Shown here in pieces: positions 59,275 to 59,445 of a stretch of 59,445 nucleotides of DNA; positions within the stretch are counted from its first letter, which is position 1, and every line of letters begins with the position of its first letter. The stretch covers positions 1 through 59,445 of the forward strand of contig CAZYGI010000019.1 in assembly GCA_964647255.1 (NCBI GenBank). Direction: 5' to 3'. Under the pieces are notes generated by a model. That model made no database searches, was not told where the DNA came from, and saw nothing but the letters and a program-made list of their open reading frames with translations. This DNA comes from CAWJEL01 sp964647255. Its GTDB lineage: Bacteria > Chloroflexota > Anaerolineae > CG2-30-64-16. Position numbers and translations under genes: made by a program.

Positions 59275-59445
59275 ATGAGCGATACCTACACTCCCAGGTT
59301 GCTCGAAGACATTCGCCGCACCGCCGACCTGTGCGTGAAGTGCAACATCTGCACCAGCGCGTGTCCGGTGGTCCCGGTCACCGACCTGTTACCCGGGCCG
59401 AAGAACGTCGGGCCGCAGGCGCAGCGATTCCGTGACCCCGCCGCG
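59275..59445 (+). CDS. glpC: Anaerobic glycerol-3-phosphate dehydrogenase subunit C, N-terminal part
   Basis: The first 57 codons of GlpC, the membrane-associated iron-sulfur subunit that passes electrons from GlpAB to quinones. ADLCVKCNICTSACPVVPVT contains the first CxxCxxCxxxCP [4Fe-4S] motif. It starts with ATG 59275, 107 bases after glpB, and runs off the right edge. No clear ribosome-binding site is seen in the AT-richer gap. Confidence 0.9.
   Translation, partial: MSDTYTPRLLEDIRRTADLCVKCNICTSACPVVPVTDLLPGPKNVGPQAQRFRDPAA

Overview
The window is a GC-rich, densely coded bacterial chromosome segment with short gaps, many ATGA/GTGA stop-start overlaps and ordinary sigma70-type promoters. 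It contains no rRNA, tRNA, phage, insertion sequence or CRISPR array that I could recognise. Several features suggest a Chloroflexota bacterium, probably of the Anaerolineae/Caldilineae type: an Os1348-like NHLP-clan small protein, a peptide-binding protein with a permuted family 5 module, duplicated FemAB-like proteins, flotillin pairs and many short palindromic intergenic repeats. This placement rests on gene content and recalled family resemblance, not on a search.

Region by region. 1-3.9 kb: the start of a DUF362 protein (minus), then a MOSC protein, an AAC(2')-like acetyltransferase, a nitroreductase and a serine beta-lactamase-like hydrolase. 4-8.5 kb: an alanine-dehydrogenase-like enzyme coupled to an acyl-CoA transferase, a convergent citrate synthase, and a two-domain glutaredoxin-like oxidoreductase whose second CxxC motif reads UGA-Pro-Tyr-Cys with a bacterial SECIS-like hairpin, so probably a selenoprotein. 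8.6-19 kb: a secreted DMFase-beta-like protein, two FemAB-like transferases, a protein with a PcrA-like Tudor tail, and a membrane-microdomain operon (His-rich NfeD-like protein plus two flotillins). 19-35 kb: mostly minus-strand operons holding a possible RiPP/isoprenoid pair, FBP aldolase, TlpA-like and OsmC proteins, glycolipid and exopolysaccharide glycosyltransferases, an M20 peptidase, a fused ADP-forming acyl-CoA synthetase, a glycerophosphodiesterase, a membrane-anchored Mrr-like nuclease and biotin ligase.

35-39.7 kb: HIT protein, alpha/beta hydrolase, RdgB, PRPP synthetase, DUF4446 protein, bactofilin. 39.7-45.6 kb: a complete branched-chain amino acid ABC transporter (binding protein, two permeases, two ATPases) behind a near-consensus promoter and a leader of about 270 nt with a small ORF. 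45.7-53.1 kb: an MBL-fold protein and then an unusual transport cluster. One lipoprotein joins a polar amino acid binding domain (family 3) to a peptide binding domain (family 5, apparently circularly permuted). It is followed by DppB/DppC peptide permeases, a HisM-type permease and a single GlnQ-type ATPase. 53.2-59.4 kb: plsY, rubrerythrin, glpK, glpA, glpB and the start of glpC, so glycerol enters as glycerol-3-phosphate for membrane lipid synthesis or anaerobic oxidation.

The strongest candidates for new biology are the UGA-containing oxidoreductase, the double-headed binding protein with its mixed permease cluster, a palindromic element inserted in frame in both rdgB and glpB that encodes the same decapeptide, and the NHLP-clan/isoprenoid-synthase-fold gene pair.
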